Made by a program: the position numbers and the translations under genes
In this document: in pieces, positions 31,103-39,113 of the stretch
How positions within the stretch are numbered: position 1 is the stretch's first letter
How the letters are laid out: every line of letters begins with the position of its first letter
Source: Chrysogorgia sp. JL179-B06
Taxonomy: Eukaryota > Cnidaria > Anthozoa > Scleralcyonacea > Chrysogorgiidae
Reading direction: 5' to 3'
Length of the DNA stretch: 64,000 bases
Assembly (NCBI GenBank): GCA_035772405.1
Contig: JAYKKM010000504.1
Location: forward strand, 166,001-230,000
Notes under the pieces: generated by a model
What the model was told of the DNA's origin: nothing
Database searches by the model: none
What the model saw: the letters and a program-made list of their open reading frames with translations, nothing else

Positions 31103-31873
31103 ATGACTCAAGTCCAAGACACCGCAGAAGAGATGACTCAAGACCAAGCCCGCCAAGAAGAGGAGATCGACGCAATGCGGAGAGTGTCCTTTGTCGATGC
31201 GTCTACCCCACAAGGCGCCTCTGGACCCAACGTCTTAAAAGGGTACTCGCAAGTCTTCAAGTTGTGCGACCCCGGTTGTAAAAACGAAGAGGTGTCAAGA
31301 CGATTTAGTACTCAGATTCTCTACACAAAGTTCGCTCATGATGCTTGGGTTGGACTTGACGAAGTTAGAGCCAACAGAATGGTTAGCGCACTATCCAAGA
31401 TGATCCCTGTGTGGTGCTACCCACCATTCAGACGTCTTACGCTAGCGAGTGACCACTACTTGAGCAACCCTTGCGAGTCCACCGCTACACTACTCGGTAA
31501 CTACCTCGAAGTGTTCTTGGCGACCCTTCTATGGAAACCATGCTCAACCAAAGCCAAAGCGTGGCTACACCTCGCCGCAAACTGTGACGTTAACGTTTGT
31601 AGGGTGGGGTGTAATGAAATACTGAGTGCGGGCGATATCGAGGACCACGTGTTCTCAAGCCCCCACCAGCATTTTTCGCGTGACATTGGGGAGTACGAGT
31701 GCTACCCATGCGGTGTGTCCACCAATAGCCTAACGTGTCGCTCAAGACATGAGAGCTCGAAGACTCATCTTGAAAACTTAGAGCTTCAGCGGATATTTAA
31801 CAACGAACAACAGTTGCCGCGAGAGGGGAGAGCATTTCTCTGGAGGTATAGTAACCATGAAGAAAGTCGGTAG
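31103..31873 (+). CDS. Unknown 256-aa protein with C-terminal zinc finger
   Basis: The N-terminal 40 residues are Gln/Glu-rich. The middle is mixed alpha/beta with many Cys. The C-terminal YECYPCGVSTNSL followed by SRHESSKTH is a C2H2-like finger. Its last 17 bases overlap the thymidine kinase gene, so the two are probably coexpressed. I do not recognise the main domain. Confidence 0.6.
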   Translation: MTQVQDTAEEMTQDQARQEEEIDAMRRVSFVDASTPQGASGPNVLKGYSQVFKLCDPGCKNEEVSRRFSTQILYTKFAHDAWVGLDEVRANRMVSALSKMIPVWCYPPFRRLTLASDHYLSNPCESTATLLGNYLEVFLATLLWKPCSTKAKAWLHLAANCDVNVCRVGCNEILSAGDIEDHVFSSPHQHFSRDIGEYECYPCGVSTNSLTCRSRHESSKTHLENLELQRIFNNEQQLPREGRAFLWRYSNHEESR

Positions 31874-32426
31874 ACTGGAAATCGTGATTGGTCCCATGTT
31901 TGCAGGAAAAACAACCGAGACTCTTCGCAGGTTAGTCACGTTAAGTAAGTCAGGGCTCAAAGTCCTCTACATGAACAACACAGGTGACACTAGGCGAACT
32001 GACCACGCGTTCTCCACACATCGTCAGACTATCGTTGTTGGATCAGACAGTTTACCTGCAAAGTTAATCACCAACCTTCCGAGTTCTTCCGAGATAGCTG
32101 ACTATGACGTCATTGGCATTGATGAGGGCCACTGGTACTCTGATCTGTCAGCTATTCGTGAATACATCAAAGCTGGCATCCACGTCATTATTTGTGGTCT
32201 CATAACAACGGAGCACTTAAAAAGACTTGGTGAGCTTGACACACTGTTCCCAGTGGCAGACGACATCACATTTCTAAAAGCGTATTGCGCCATTTGTCGC
32301 GACACTTACGGAACAACTGTTGAAGCGCCATTCAATTGGAGGTACAACCCAGGACCATCATTCGTTGGTGGTGCTGAGCAATATCGCGCAGTGTGCAGAC
32401 GTCATCATCCTTCCACACAAAATTAG
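31857..32426 (+). CDS. Thymidine kinase, type II (TK1/viral family)
   Basis: 189 residues, the usual length. The P loop is GPMFAGKTT (12-20). DTRRTDHAFSTH matches the nucleotide-binding segment after it. Walker B is IGIDEGHWYSDL (D89-E90, where FIDEAQF is usual). CGLITTEHLKRLGELDTL is the following strand-helix. The zinc-binding and lasso parts are CAICR...VGGAEQYRAVCRRHH. The enzyme would phosphorylate thymidine to feed DNA synthesis. GHW replaces the more usual AQF after the catalytic Glu. A host or viral origin is possible; there are no introns. Confidence 0.9.
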   Translation: MKKVGRLEIVIGPMFAGKTTETLRRLVTLSKSGLKVLYMNNTGDTRRTDHAFSTHRQTIVVGSDSLPAKLITNLPSSSEIADYDVIGIDEGHWYSDLSAIREYIKAGIHVIICGLITTEHLKRLGELDTLFPVADDITFLKAYCAICRDTYGTTVEAPFNWRYNPGPSFVGGAEQYRAVCRRHHPSTQN

Positions 32427-32666
32427 GGGTGTTCTCGGATACCCCACTTTTTTAAATTTAGACATTGGTCACACGAAGCGTCCAATGTCTCCCGTAGAAA
32501 CATTTTTTCACGCAGTGGTCAGAAGGTTTGCGAAGTAAATAGAGAAAGTTTCGCAGATATTTTTTTACTGAGTTAAAAACGTCTTTAAAAAATGCTAGAG
32601 CAGTTGTCACTTCAGACGTCGTCTCAACAACGAGAACGAGCGCTAATTCGACTCGTCAGTCACTGT
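32427..32666. other. Intergenic region between convergent genes
   Basis: TK and the BRO/VRR-NUC gene converge here. A short frame continues at 32320-32538 in another reading frame but shows no motif. Shared termination is likely. Confidence 0.4.
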
Positions 32667-33473
32667 CTAAAAAGTCTCTTTACAATAGCGTCTCTCGTGG
32701 TTACTCAACGCTGATTTATTTTTAAATTTACGAAGGCAGTGAGAGCATTGAAACCCAACGTCAAAGAGATATTTTATCACTGTGGTGATAGCGTCATCGT
32801 ATGAGTCGCACAACAACGTTAGATACCCAGCGGATTTATATCTGAGCAACAGAGACTCCTGCTCTTTGGACGTCTTACCTGTGCCACCTGGATTCTTGAA
32901 CTCAATCACAAGCCCGCTATGCTGTCGGTTTGCATTGGCAATAATTAAGTCAGGCGTTCCACGTTGGTAACCTTTTTTCCACGAGTTTATTCTTTTACTC
33001 GAAGTGTCTTGATTCTCACCACAAGCGGCTATCAAAATAGCTTCTGGATAATATTTCCTAAGAAAACCAACAACTTTCGTATGAAGGTCGAACTCAGTGA
33101 TCATTTTAAACTGGTTGTGTTTGAGACCAACGTCAGCTAAACTTTTTCTAACGCTTGGCAAGACCTCTGAGTGCACCCACCTTCCAAAGTGTTTCGCACG
33201 CTCCAATTTACTCGAGAACGTCAATGAGTAGACCCCAAGTTCGTTGATAAACGAGGCCTGCTCTATCTTCATTTTGCAATCAGGTTCGACGTGGTCGTTG
33301 ACTGCATCTTTTGGTCGAGCGTAACCTAGAGCACTTGCGACTTCTCTTGCTTTGAACCATACTTCACCGTTGTCCATGACCGTTGTGATTTGATGACCAT
33401 CGAAGTCGAATAATCGAAGCGCTGTGGAGGTCATCACTATATTATAGTCTCCTACAAAAAAACTACTCGACAT
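32667..33473 (-). CDS. BRO-N / VRR-NUC / C2H2 fusion protein
   Basis: 268 residues; an in-frame ATG at 33434 (MTSTALRLF) is an alternative start and follows a TATAATATA element. Residues ~18-112 are a BRO-N domain: VWFKAREVASALGYARPKDAV, ELGVYSLTFSSKLERAKHF and WVHSEVLPSVRK. Residues ~130-230 are a VRR-NUC/Holliday-junction-resolvase-like nuclease: GTPDLII, VIEFKNPGG, SKEQ and AGYLTLLCDSYDDAI, with D, E and K of the catalytic core visible. A C2H2 finger (CSHCLRKFKNKSALSNHERRYC) ends it. BRO-N domains bind DNA in baculoviruses, phages and NCLDVs. A DNA-processing role is inferred. Confidence 0.85.
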   Translation of the reverse strand: MSSSFFVGDYNIVMTSTALRLFDFDGHQITTVMDNGEVWFKAREVASALGYARPKDAVNDHVEPDCKMKIEQASFINELGVYSLTFSSKLERAKHFGRWVHSEVLPSVRKSLADVGLKHNQFKMITEFDLHTKVVGFLRKYYPEAILIAACGENQDTSSKRINSWKKGYQRGTPDLIIANANRQHSGLVIEFKNPGGTGKTSKEQESLLLRYKSAGYLTLLCDSYDDAITTVIKYLFDVGFQCSHCLRKFKNKSALSNHERRYCKETF

Positions 33474-33611
33474 AGGTGTCAGGTTTTTTATAGATCTGGT
33501 TTGTTGTGTACCAATGCAGCAAATACGTTTTATTAGTCTTCAGTTTTCTACGTCGTCTGAAAAAGTTTCTAATGTTACGAGCCAGTTTTCTAAGCCAACC
33601 CATTACATAAC

Positions 33612-33821
33612 TTAGGTCACGTCTCCTACAAGTCCCACAGTGTCTGACTCTGCAGGTAGCGTAATAGGTTTGCCGTAAGTCTTTTTAGACCTCATACCAA
33701 TCTCAGCGTGGAGCTCGAGAGTAACGTCACCGCGACCAAATGACCCACCAGCTTTGAACATGTGATCAGTCGTTTTATTTATCTTATACACTTCACGAGG
33801 TCTCGAAATACATGCTCCCAT
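33612..33821 (-). CDS. Small protein with N-myristoylation-like start
   Basis: 69 residues beginning MGACISRPR, which fits the MGxxxS/T myristoylation pattern, followed by a soluble, mildly basic body (no membrane segment). It starts immediately upstream of nothing else on this strand and lies next to the fibre-like gene. A membrane-tethered role is inferred; no homolog recognised. Confidence 0.5.
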   Translation of the reverse strand: MGACISRPREVYKINKTTDHMFKAGGSFGRGDVTLELHAEIGMRSKKTYGKPITLPAESDTVGLVGDVT

Positions 33822-34772
33822 TTACTTTACACCATATTCCTTCATCATTTCTCCACCCATGATTATGATGTCTCGGTTTGTCATGTAACCACTCACGATT
33901 TTCACACCGTAGAATTCTATCAACGATGGGTGTGCATAGGGCGCTAGTGGTATTCTTGGTCGATGTATTCCAAAAATTGTTCCATAGGGTGCGCCTATCT
34001 TTTTCATATTTGCTATGAAGTCTGAATCGGTCGACTTGATGTTGTTGACCCTGACATGTGAGTTGCTCATTTGCCAATGTATTGATATCATATGCATTTT
34101 TGTGAGGTCAATAATACTCGGAATAGTGCATACTTTCTCCATCGCTGGGATGCTACCACCATACGCGAGCTTGTTGGTCACACCAGTCTTATACCCTATG
34201 AACTTATCCCAACTACCATCGTCGTTTGATATAATTGTCTCCCAATTTGATCCAGCGGTTCTCATTGGTAACCTCACTACGACAAAAATGGAGAGGTCAC
34301 ACCACTGCATACTGGGGCAATTAAAATGAAGACCTGACTCAAGTGGGATTGGTGTTAACACGGGGGATAGAAAACTTTGACTTACACTGCTGATGCCAAC
34401 AATAGGGCCATAAGCCGAGTTGTTTTGCACTAATTTGCTTGTTTCACCAATGGCTTTCACTTTGTTTGAACCATTGGTGTGAAACTCCACATTTTTCAAG
34501 GTGTGTGTGCTAACGTTGAAGTCGAGCACAAGATTGTAGGACTGACTCTTGAGGTAACCCGATAGCAATTGCTCTAGAGTTCTTTTATTCGCGGCGTCTG
34601 AGTCATCAACTGGGTCTGCTACGTTTTTTATTGCTGAGCCTTGCATGTCTATTATTCCAGACATCCTTCCACCAGTCGCGCTTAATTTAGGATCTTCGTC
34701 CAGATGCCTTTTCGTTCTCTTTAGTATTTTATCGTGAGGGTCGTCAGACTCATACCCATAGTTTAGACTCAT
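33822..34772 (-). CDS. Fibre-like attachment protein candidate
   Basis: 316 residues. After a charged N-terminus, residues ~37-75 hold the phrase MSGIIDMQGSAIKNVADPVD then DAANKRTLEQ, very like the repeat of phage tail fibres that ends in DAATKxYVD. The C-terminal ~200 residues look like a beta-sandwich (LamG/concanavalin-like): LSIFVVVRLPMR, WETIISNDDGSWDKFIGY and SLIEFYGVKIVSG. A trimeric stalk with a lectin-like head is the natural reading. It ends two bases before the gene to its right begins. Role in cell attachment is inferred. Confidence 0.6.
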   Translation of the reverse strand: MSLNYGYESDDPHDKILKRTKRHLDEDPKLSATGGRMSGIIDMQGSAIKNVADPVDDSDAANKRTLEQLLSGYLKSQSYNLVLDFNVSTHTLKNVEFHTNGSNKVKAIGETSKLVQNNSAYGPIVGISSVSQSFLSPVLTPIPLESGLHFNCPSMQWCDLSIFVVVRLPMRTAGSNWETIISNDDGSWDKFIGYKTGVTNKLAYGGSIPAMEKVCTIPSIIDLTKMHMISIHWQMSNSHVRVNNIKSTDSDFIANMKKIGAPYGTIFGIHRPRIPLAPYAHPSLIEFYGVKIVSGYMTNRDIIIMGGEMMKEYGVK

Positions 34773-34774
34773 TA

Positions 34775-36277
34775 CTACTTCAAGGTGTATTTGGTTAGCA
34801 GATAGCCAGAGACTGCTGAGAACCCCAAGATTATCACCAGCGTTGCCGTGGTGTCTGACTCGTTTGTGGTAGTGGCCACTGTTTTTTTCACAGGAGGTGG
34901 TGTCACATTTTCTTGGTAAACTTTTTTAGCCACAAGATTCGTTGGTGCCACCACACTTTCTTGGTGAGCTTTTTTCTTCACAATCGTTGGCGCTACTAAG
35001 TTAGTCACCACATTTTCTTGGTGGACTTTTTTAGCCGTAATTGTTGGTGTTGTTGCGTTCAAGCTGGTGTTCACTCCAAATCTCATGGACTCTGTGGCAA
35101 TCTTTAATAAGTTATTGTACCCAGCGATTTTATTCTTGAGAATCACTAAGTTACTTGGCATCAACCATGTACTTGGTGACACTGCGAGATTTTGGATAAC
35201 GTTGGTGTCTCTAATCGATTTATTCATGTTGAGAATCCATGTCGACACGTCATACTGTACAACACTGTCAGAAAACAGCTTGCGGAATTCTTGTTGGGTC
35301 TCTAGACTTCCTGCAGAACCACCAACGACTGATACACGTGTTCTCGCTTGTGCACCAAGTGTGGAGTACACAAAGGACTCTATGCTCTGATTTAGATATT
35401 GCAGTCCAATGTTGGTAAAACCGTCTGAGAGTCGCGCGACGTATCGTTTGTAATCGTTCTGAACGTCGTTGAGTGTGAAGACTCTAGATTCGCCTAAAGT
35501 GCCATCGCTCAGGACTTTATTCTGGTAGTAGTGCCTTCTGGGGATCTTGGAAATCTTACCATACAATTCATAAGCGTTGAATTCTCTACTTATTGATTTC
35601 ATGGTCTCACCACCCTCCATTCTTCTGAGAAGTCTTCTAATGGTGAAGTACAAATGAAATCTCATCACACTTGTGACCACGGGGTGAACTTCTTGTGACA
35701 CTGATAAATGTTGCAACGAAACACCACAACAGAAACTCGCGCAATACGTCGCAAACACAATGCGGTAGTAAGATTCGCTGTCATCCCACTCTGATTTTGT
35801 CTTTGACGTAGTGACTCGCAAGGTTGGTAGCTTTGACATGAAGTAACTACTTTGGTTAACGAAAACTTTGAAGTTGTTCACTGGATAATTTAGCACATTT
35901 TCTGTTGGATAACCATCCCAAAGCCCCCAGTGGTTCTTATGACCTTTTGGTAGTGGTTGGATAGCCCCACCACTTTGCCATATTATTGGGAACTTACTAT
36001 TGTGTAGCCACTTCCACATGCTTTTATCATTTTTGAAGGTTGTGCTGGTTATGTCCGTGCTAAGGATGTCGTTGTTTCTGAAATACACATCGACACTCAT
36101 GATTTTACCATCTTGCAAAATATTTGGATAGAACTCGAATTTGTCTAGAGTAGCGTGAGGGTACTTTTTGATGAGGTCTGCCTTTGCGTCGTGTGCAGCC
36201 TTCGATGTGTTAGCCATCGCGAGTTTGTAGTGCTTTCCATAGTAGTCACGAAGGGCTTTCTGCATATAATATACCAT
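34775..36277 (-). CDS. Large Polinton structural or membrane protein of unknown function
   Basis: 500 residues with a C-terminal membrane segment (ATLVIILGFSAVSGYLLTKY). Just before it are three or four degenerate repeats of the form KKVHQENVV separated by Pro/Thr-rich linkers. The N-terminal 370 residues are globular, with a Cys-rich ATYCASFCCGV stretch. The start ATG at 36277 shares a 1-2-base gap with the divergent penton start; MQKAL at 36265 is an alternative. I do not recognise the fold. A virion protein is likely from its place next to penton and fibre genes. Confidence 0.55.
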   Translation of the reverse strand: MVYYMQKALRDYYGKHYKLAMANTSKAAHDAKADLIKKYPHATLDKFEFYPNILQDGKIMSVDVYFRNNDILSTDITSTTFKNDKSMWKWLHNSKFPIIWQSGGAIQPLPKGHKNHWGLWDGYPTENVLNYPVNNFKVFVNQSSYFMSKLPTLRVTTSKTKSEWDDSESYYRIVFATYCASFCCGVSLQHLSVSQEVHPVVTSVMRFHLYFTIRRLLRRMEGGETMKSISREFNAYELYGKISKIPRRHYYQNKVLSDGTLGESRVFTLNDVQNDYKRYVARLSDGFTNIGLQYLNQSIESFVYSTLGAQARTRVSVVGGSAGSLETQQEFRKLFSDSVVQYDVSTWILNMNKSIRDTNVIQNLAVSPSTWLMPSNLVILKNKIAGYNNLLKIATESMRFGVNTSLNATTPTITAKKVHQENVVTNLVAPTIVKKKAHQESVVAPTNLVAKKVYQENVTPPPVKKTVATTTNESDTTATLVIILGFSAVSGYLLTKYTLK

Positions 36278-36289
36278 ATGTTATACATA

Positions 36290-36988
36290 ATGCGAAAGTT
36301 AACGGTATTCATTGAAGGCTTAGAAAAAGTTGTGTCCTTTGACAACAGTGTGATGATCACGCACGATAACCCATACATTATGGTTAAGACAGCCACTGTG
36401 TTTTGGGACTACAATAACATATTAGATGGCGACGTCTCTCATCTCCCCGAGTTTAGTCACCCTTCGAGTGATCTTAAAAGTACAATAACGAGTGGAGGGT
36501 ACACTAACTTCGACACACTAGTCAGACTATTAAAAAAAGACTTTAAAGAAAGGAAGGGTGTGGACCTTGAGATGGATAAAATGCCGTTCACAAGTAGATG
36601 CGCGATTAAGGTTAGCGTCCCATTTAAGCTTAGCACACTTGGGCCTCTATTTGGTTTCGCGAGGGGTAGGGTGATTGAGGGTGACTCACGGTGGCACACT
36701 AGTCCAAACGAGGTCGACATGCTTAGAGGTCTGAAGTACATAGAAGTCTCGTGTGACATTGTTGACTCTGAGAGCAACGTGGGTATTGATGGGAAGCGTA
36801 GCAATGTGATCACAACGTTGCCAATACCCACCGAGCAGTCTTTGAATGGGTCAGTGCAACATCATGTGGACATCGAGTCCAAGGTGGGTGTTAAAAAAGG
36901 TGTTTACTCAAGTATGACGTTTCGCATCAAACCAAATAACGACGCTATTAAAATTGGCGCGGTGTTATTGGAACTGTATATTGTGTGA
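36290..36988 (+). CDS. Minor capsid (penton) protein, Polinton 2
   Basis: About 232 residues from the ATG at 36290; an ATG at 36278 is also in frame, and the open frame extends upstream to a GTG. LGPLFGFARGRV, EVDMLRGLKYIEVSCDIVDS, RSNVITTLPIPTEQSL and NNDAIKIGAVLLELYI are the strands of the single jelly-roll penton of Polintons. It would form the capsid vertices. Its stop overlaps the upstream sequence of the integrase gene. Confidence 0.85.
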   Translation: MRKLTVFIEGLEKVVSFDNSVMITHDNPYIMVKTATVFWDYNNILDGDVSHLPEFSHPSSDLKSTITSGGYTNFDTLVRLLKKDFKERKGVDLEMDKMPFTSRCAIKVSVPFKLSTLGPLFGFARGRVIEGDSRWHTSPNEVDMLRGLKYIEVSCDIVDSESNVGIDGKRSNVITTLPIPTEQSLNGSVQHHVDIESKVGVKKGVYSSMTFRIKPNNDAIKIGAVLLELYIV

Positions 36989-36993
36989 ATTAT

Positions 36994-38097
36994 ATGGAGC
37001 TTGGTGTGGAAACAGAACAAGGGTTGAGAGACATTTACTATAATCCCAAGACGGGGTACAGTGGTGTAGAGAAATTGTATCAAAGTGCGTTGGGAGATGG
37101 ATTGAAAGTAACTAGAAAAACAGTGAAAGAATGGTTGACAGCGCAGGACACCTACACTAGGTACAAACCCATTGTGAGAAGGCATAAATTCCGCGCGACT
37201 TTTGTTGGATTTCTTGGTGAGGAGCTCCAAATGGACTTAGTGGACATGAGTAAGTACTCAAAACAGAATGGAGGTTATTATTGGATATTGACAGGCATTG
37301 AAATATTGAGTAGATACGCTTTTGGCATTGCAGTTTACAGAAAAGACACTAAGAACATGACTAAGGCTGTTGGAAAATTGTTGGTTGACTTTAAAGATCG
37401 GTTTGGGGTCACACCTAAGTTAGCGCAATTTGACGATGGACTTGAGTTCTACAACGTTGGTGTGAAAAGTTTGTTGAAAGAACACGACGTTGAATATTTC
37501 AGCACTAAGAGCGATAAAAAAGCTGCTGTTGTCGAGCGTTTTAATAGAAGTCTCAAGAGCATTATGTGGAAGTACTTTTACGCTCGTGGGACATACAAGT
37601 GGATTGACGCTTTGGACCAGTTTGTGAGCAACTACAATAGCAACGTGAATCGCAGTATTATGATGAAGCCAAAGGATGTCGATAAGTCAAATGAAGCCGA
37701 AGTGTGGACCACTTTGTTTGGTCACCAATTTGCAGACAATCCATTACCTAAGTTTAGAGTTGGTGAGTCAGTGAGAATTAGTAAATACAAGAGTGTGTTC
37801 ACAAAGGGTTATGAAGCCAACTTCACTGAGGAGCTGTTTAAAGTGGTAAAGGTTATTCGTGGTGATCCGAATGTGTACGAAATTGAGGATCACACCGGTG
37901 AACAGATTATTGGTAAATTTTACGAACAGGAATTATCGCTGGTCAGTGAGAAACATGGCGACGATGTGTACAGAGTTGAAAAGGTGTTGAAAAGAAAGAA
38001 AGTCAGAGGGAAGAAGATGGCGCTGGTCAAATGGTTGGGTTATGAGAGCAAACATAATTCGTGGATACCAGAAAGCGATATTCAAAATGTGAGTTAA
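36994..38097 (+). CDS. Retroviral-type integrase with chromodomain
   Basis: About 367 residues from the ATG at 36994 (the frame is also open from GTG at 36985). The triad is D in ELQMDLVDMSKY (~81), D in LAQFDDGLEF (~147) and E in AAVVERFNRSLKS (~181), with the usual ~33-residue spacing between the last two. A helical N-terminal part carries the recognition domain. The C-terminal ~50 residues (YRVEKVLKRKK...LVKWLGYESKHNSWIP) form a chromodomain that may steer insertion to chromatin. It would insert the element with a 6-bp target duplication. Confidence 0.95.
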   Translation: MELGVETEQGLRDIYYNPKTGYSGVEKLYQSALGDGLKVTRKTVKEWLTAQDTYTRYKPIVRRHKFRATFVGFLGEELQMDLVDMSKYSKQNGGYYWILTGIEILSRYAFGIAVYRKDTKNMTKAVGKLLVDFKDRFGVTPKLAQFDDGLEFYNVGVKSLLKEHDVEYFSTKSDKKAAVVERFNRSLKSIMWKYFYARGTYKWIDALDQFVSNYNSNVNRSIMMKPKDVDKSNEAEVWTTLFGHQFADNPLPKFRVGESVRISKYKSVFTKGYEANFTEELFKVVKVIRGDPNVYEIEDHTGEQIIGKFYEQELSLVSEKHGDDVYRVEKVLKRKKVRGKKMALVKWLGYESKHNSWIPESDIQNVS

Positions 38098-38103
38098 TGT
38101 AAT

Positions 38104-39054
38104 ATGGCTGAAAGTGGCTTCGACAACCTTGAGATGGGTAGCTCTAACGAATACAAAGATGTCGCCGACGACGAACTAAAGTATAGTCTTGAAAAAGCCA
38201 CTAAAGATAGCGAGCTAGCTTGGGGCGACCCAAACGTTGCAGTCAGTGAGAGAGTTAGACTAACTAAAGTGAGGAGTGGGCTGGCTCGCGAACATGGTAG
38301 AAGAGAGCGCCAACATATGGACGAGGCTTTTAGTGATATTGAGACGCGTATTAACGACAACGCAAAAGACCACGAAGACGTCGCGAGGAGTGCGCCATTG
38401 CTAGACACCACACACGCAGAGTACGTCAACATACTTGGACTAACACCAATCGAGAATCGTGAGTTAAGCGCGCTACTCAATCCAAGCGAGAATATGCTGC
38501 GTGAGTCTAGAATAGGCGACGCTGGTACATTGCAAATAAAAGCAAACCATTTTCGAGACTTGATAGACAAAGCGGGTGAGAGAATGGCAGAGCTTGGTAA
38601 AAAAGATCTCGCGACTGTGGGGAGCGAAGAGCACGTTAATCTAGCTGAAAGAGTGATTGGACTCATACAGGCTAGAGACATGCTTATTAAACAGCGGGAA
38701 ATAGAAGAGGTTAGAGCGCAACAAGAGATTGATATTGACAGGTTGCAGAAGTTCAAGAAGTGGGCTAGAGAAAATATGGTTGGGATGAGTGCTTTAGCGA
38801 TTTCAGTAGCTGCAATTATGACAACCATTATTATCGCTGGGAGGTCTAACGCTATGAAAGGTGCTATAGTCACGAGGTCGTTCGCACAGGCTGCTAAAAA
38901 CGCGATAATGAAGATGAGTCCATGGGCTGTTGGATTGGCGAACTTAGTTTATGACGCGCTGGTGACAGGCGCAAAGGGCCTCGCTTGGTTAGCTCAAAAT
39001 CTGTGGGTGTTTGCGGTGACATTCGCGTGGCTTGCGTATAATTATTTAAACTAG
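38104..39054 (+). CDS. Coiled-coil membrane protein, paralog 1
   Basis: 316 residues. The N-terminal 210 are highly charged and helical. The motif LNPSENMLRESRIGDAGTLQ (~120) and the EEVRAQQEIDIDR helix are shared with the next gene. The C-terminal 100 have two or three membrane segments (LAISVAAIMTTIIIA, AWLAQNLWVFAVTFAW). Proteins of this layout occur in other cnidarian Polintons. Role unknown; a virion membrane-associated protein is inferred. Confidence 0.6.
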   Translation: MAESGFDNLEMGSSNEYKDVADDELKYSLEKATKDSELAWGDPNVAVSERVRLTKVRSGLAREHGRRERQHMDEAFSDIETRINDNAKDHEDVARSAPLLDTTHAEYVNILGLTPIENRELSALLNPSENMLRESRIGDAGTLQIKANHFRDLIDKAGERMAELGKKDLATVGSEEHVNLAERVIGLIQARDMLIKQREIEEVRAQQEIDIDRLQKFKKWARENMVGMSALAISVAAIMTTIIIAGRSNAMKGAIVTRSFAQAAKNAIMKMSPWAVGLANLVYDALVTGAKGLAWLAQNLWVFAVTFAWLAYNYLN

Positions 39055-39113
39055 AAAGAAAATGTGATTCGTAGGAGTCAGAGAGCGATATTCAAAATGT
39101 GAGCTAATGTAAT
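39055..39113 (+). repeat. Duplicated junction copy of the integrase 3' end
   Basis: GAGCGATATTCAAAATGTGAG at 39081-39101 repeats the last codons and stop region of the integrase (38076-38096), followed by the same TAATGTAATATGGCT start context. It marks the breakpoint of a tandem duplication. Confidence 0.9.

Noticed and set aside
36155..36277. Longer N-terminus for the penton
   Set aside because: The extension begins with GTG and overlaps the divergent 500-aa gene; ATG codons at 36278 and 36290 fit the homology better.
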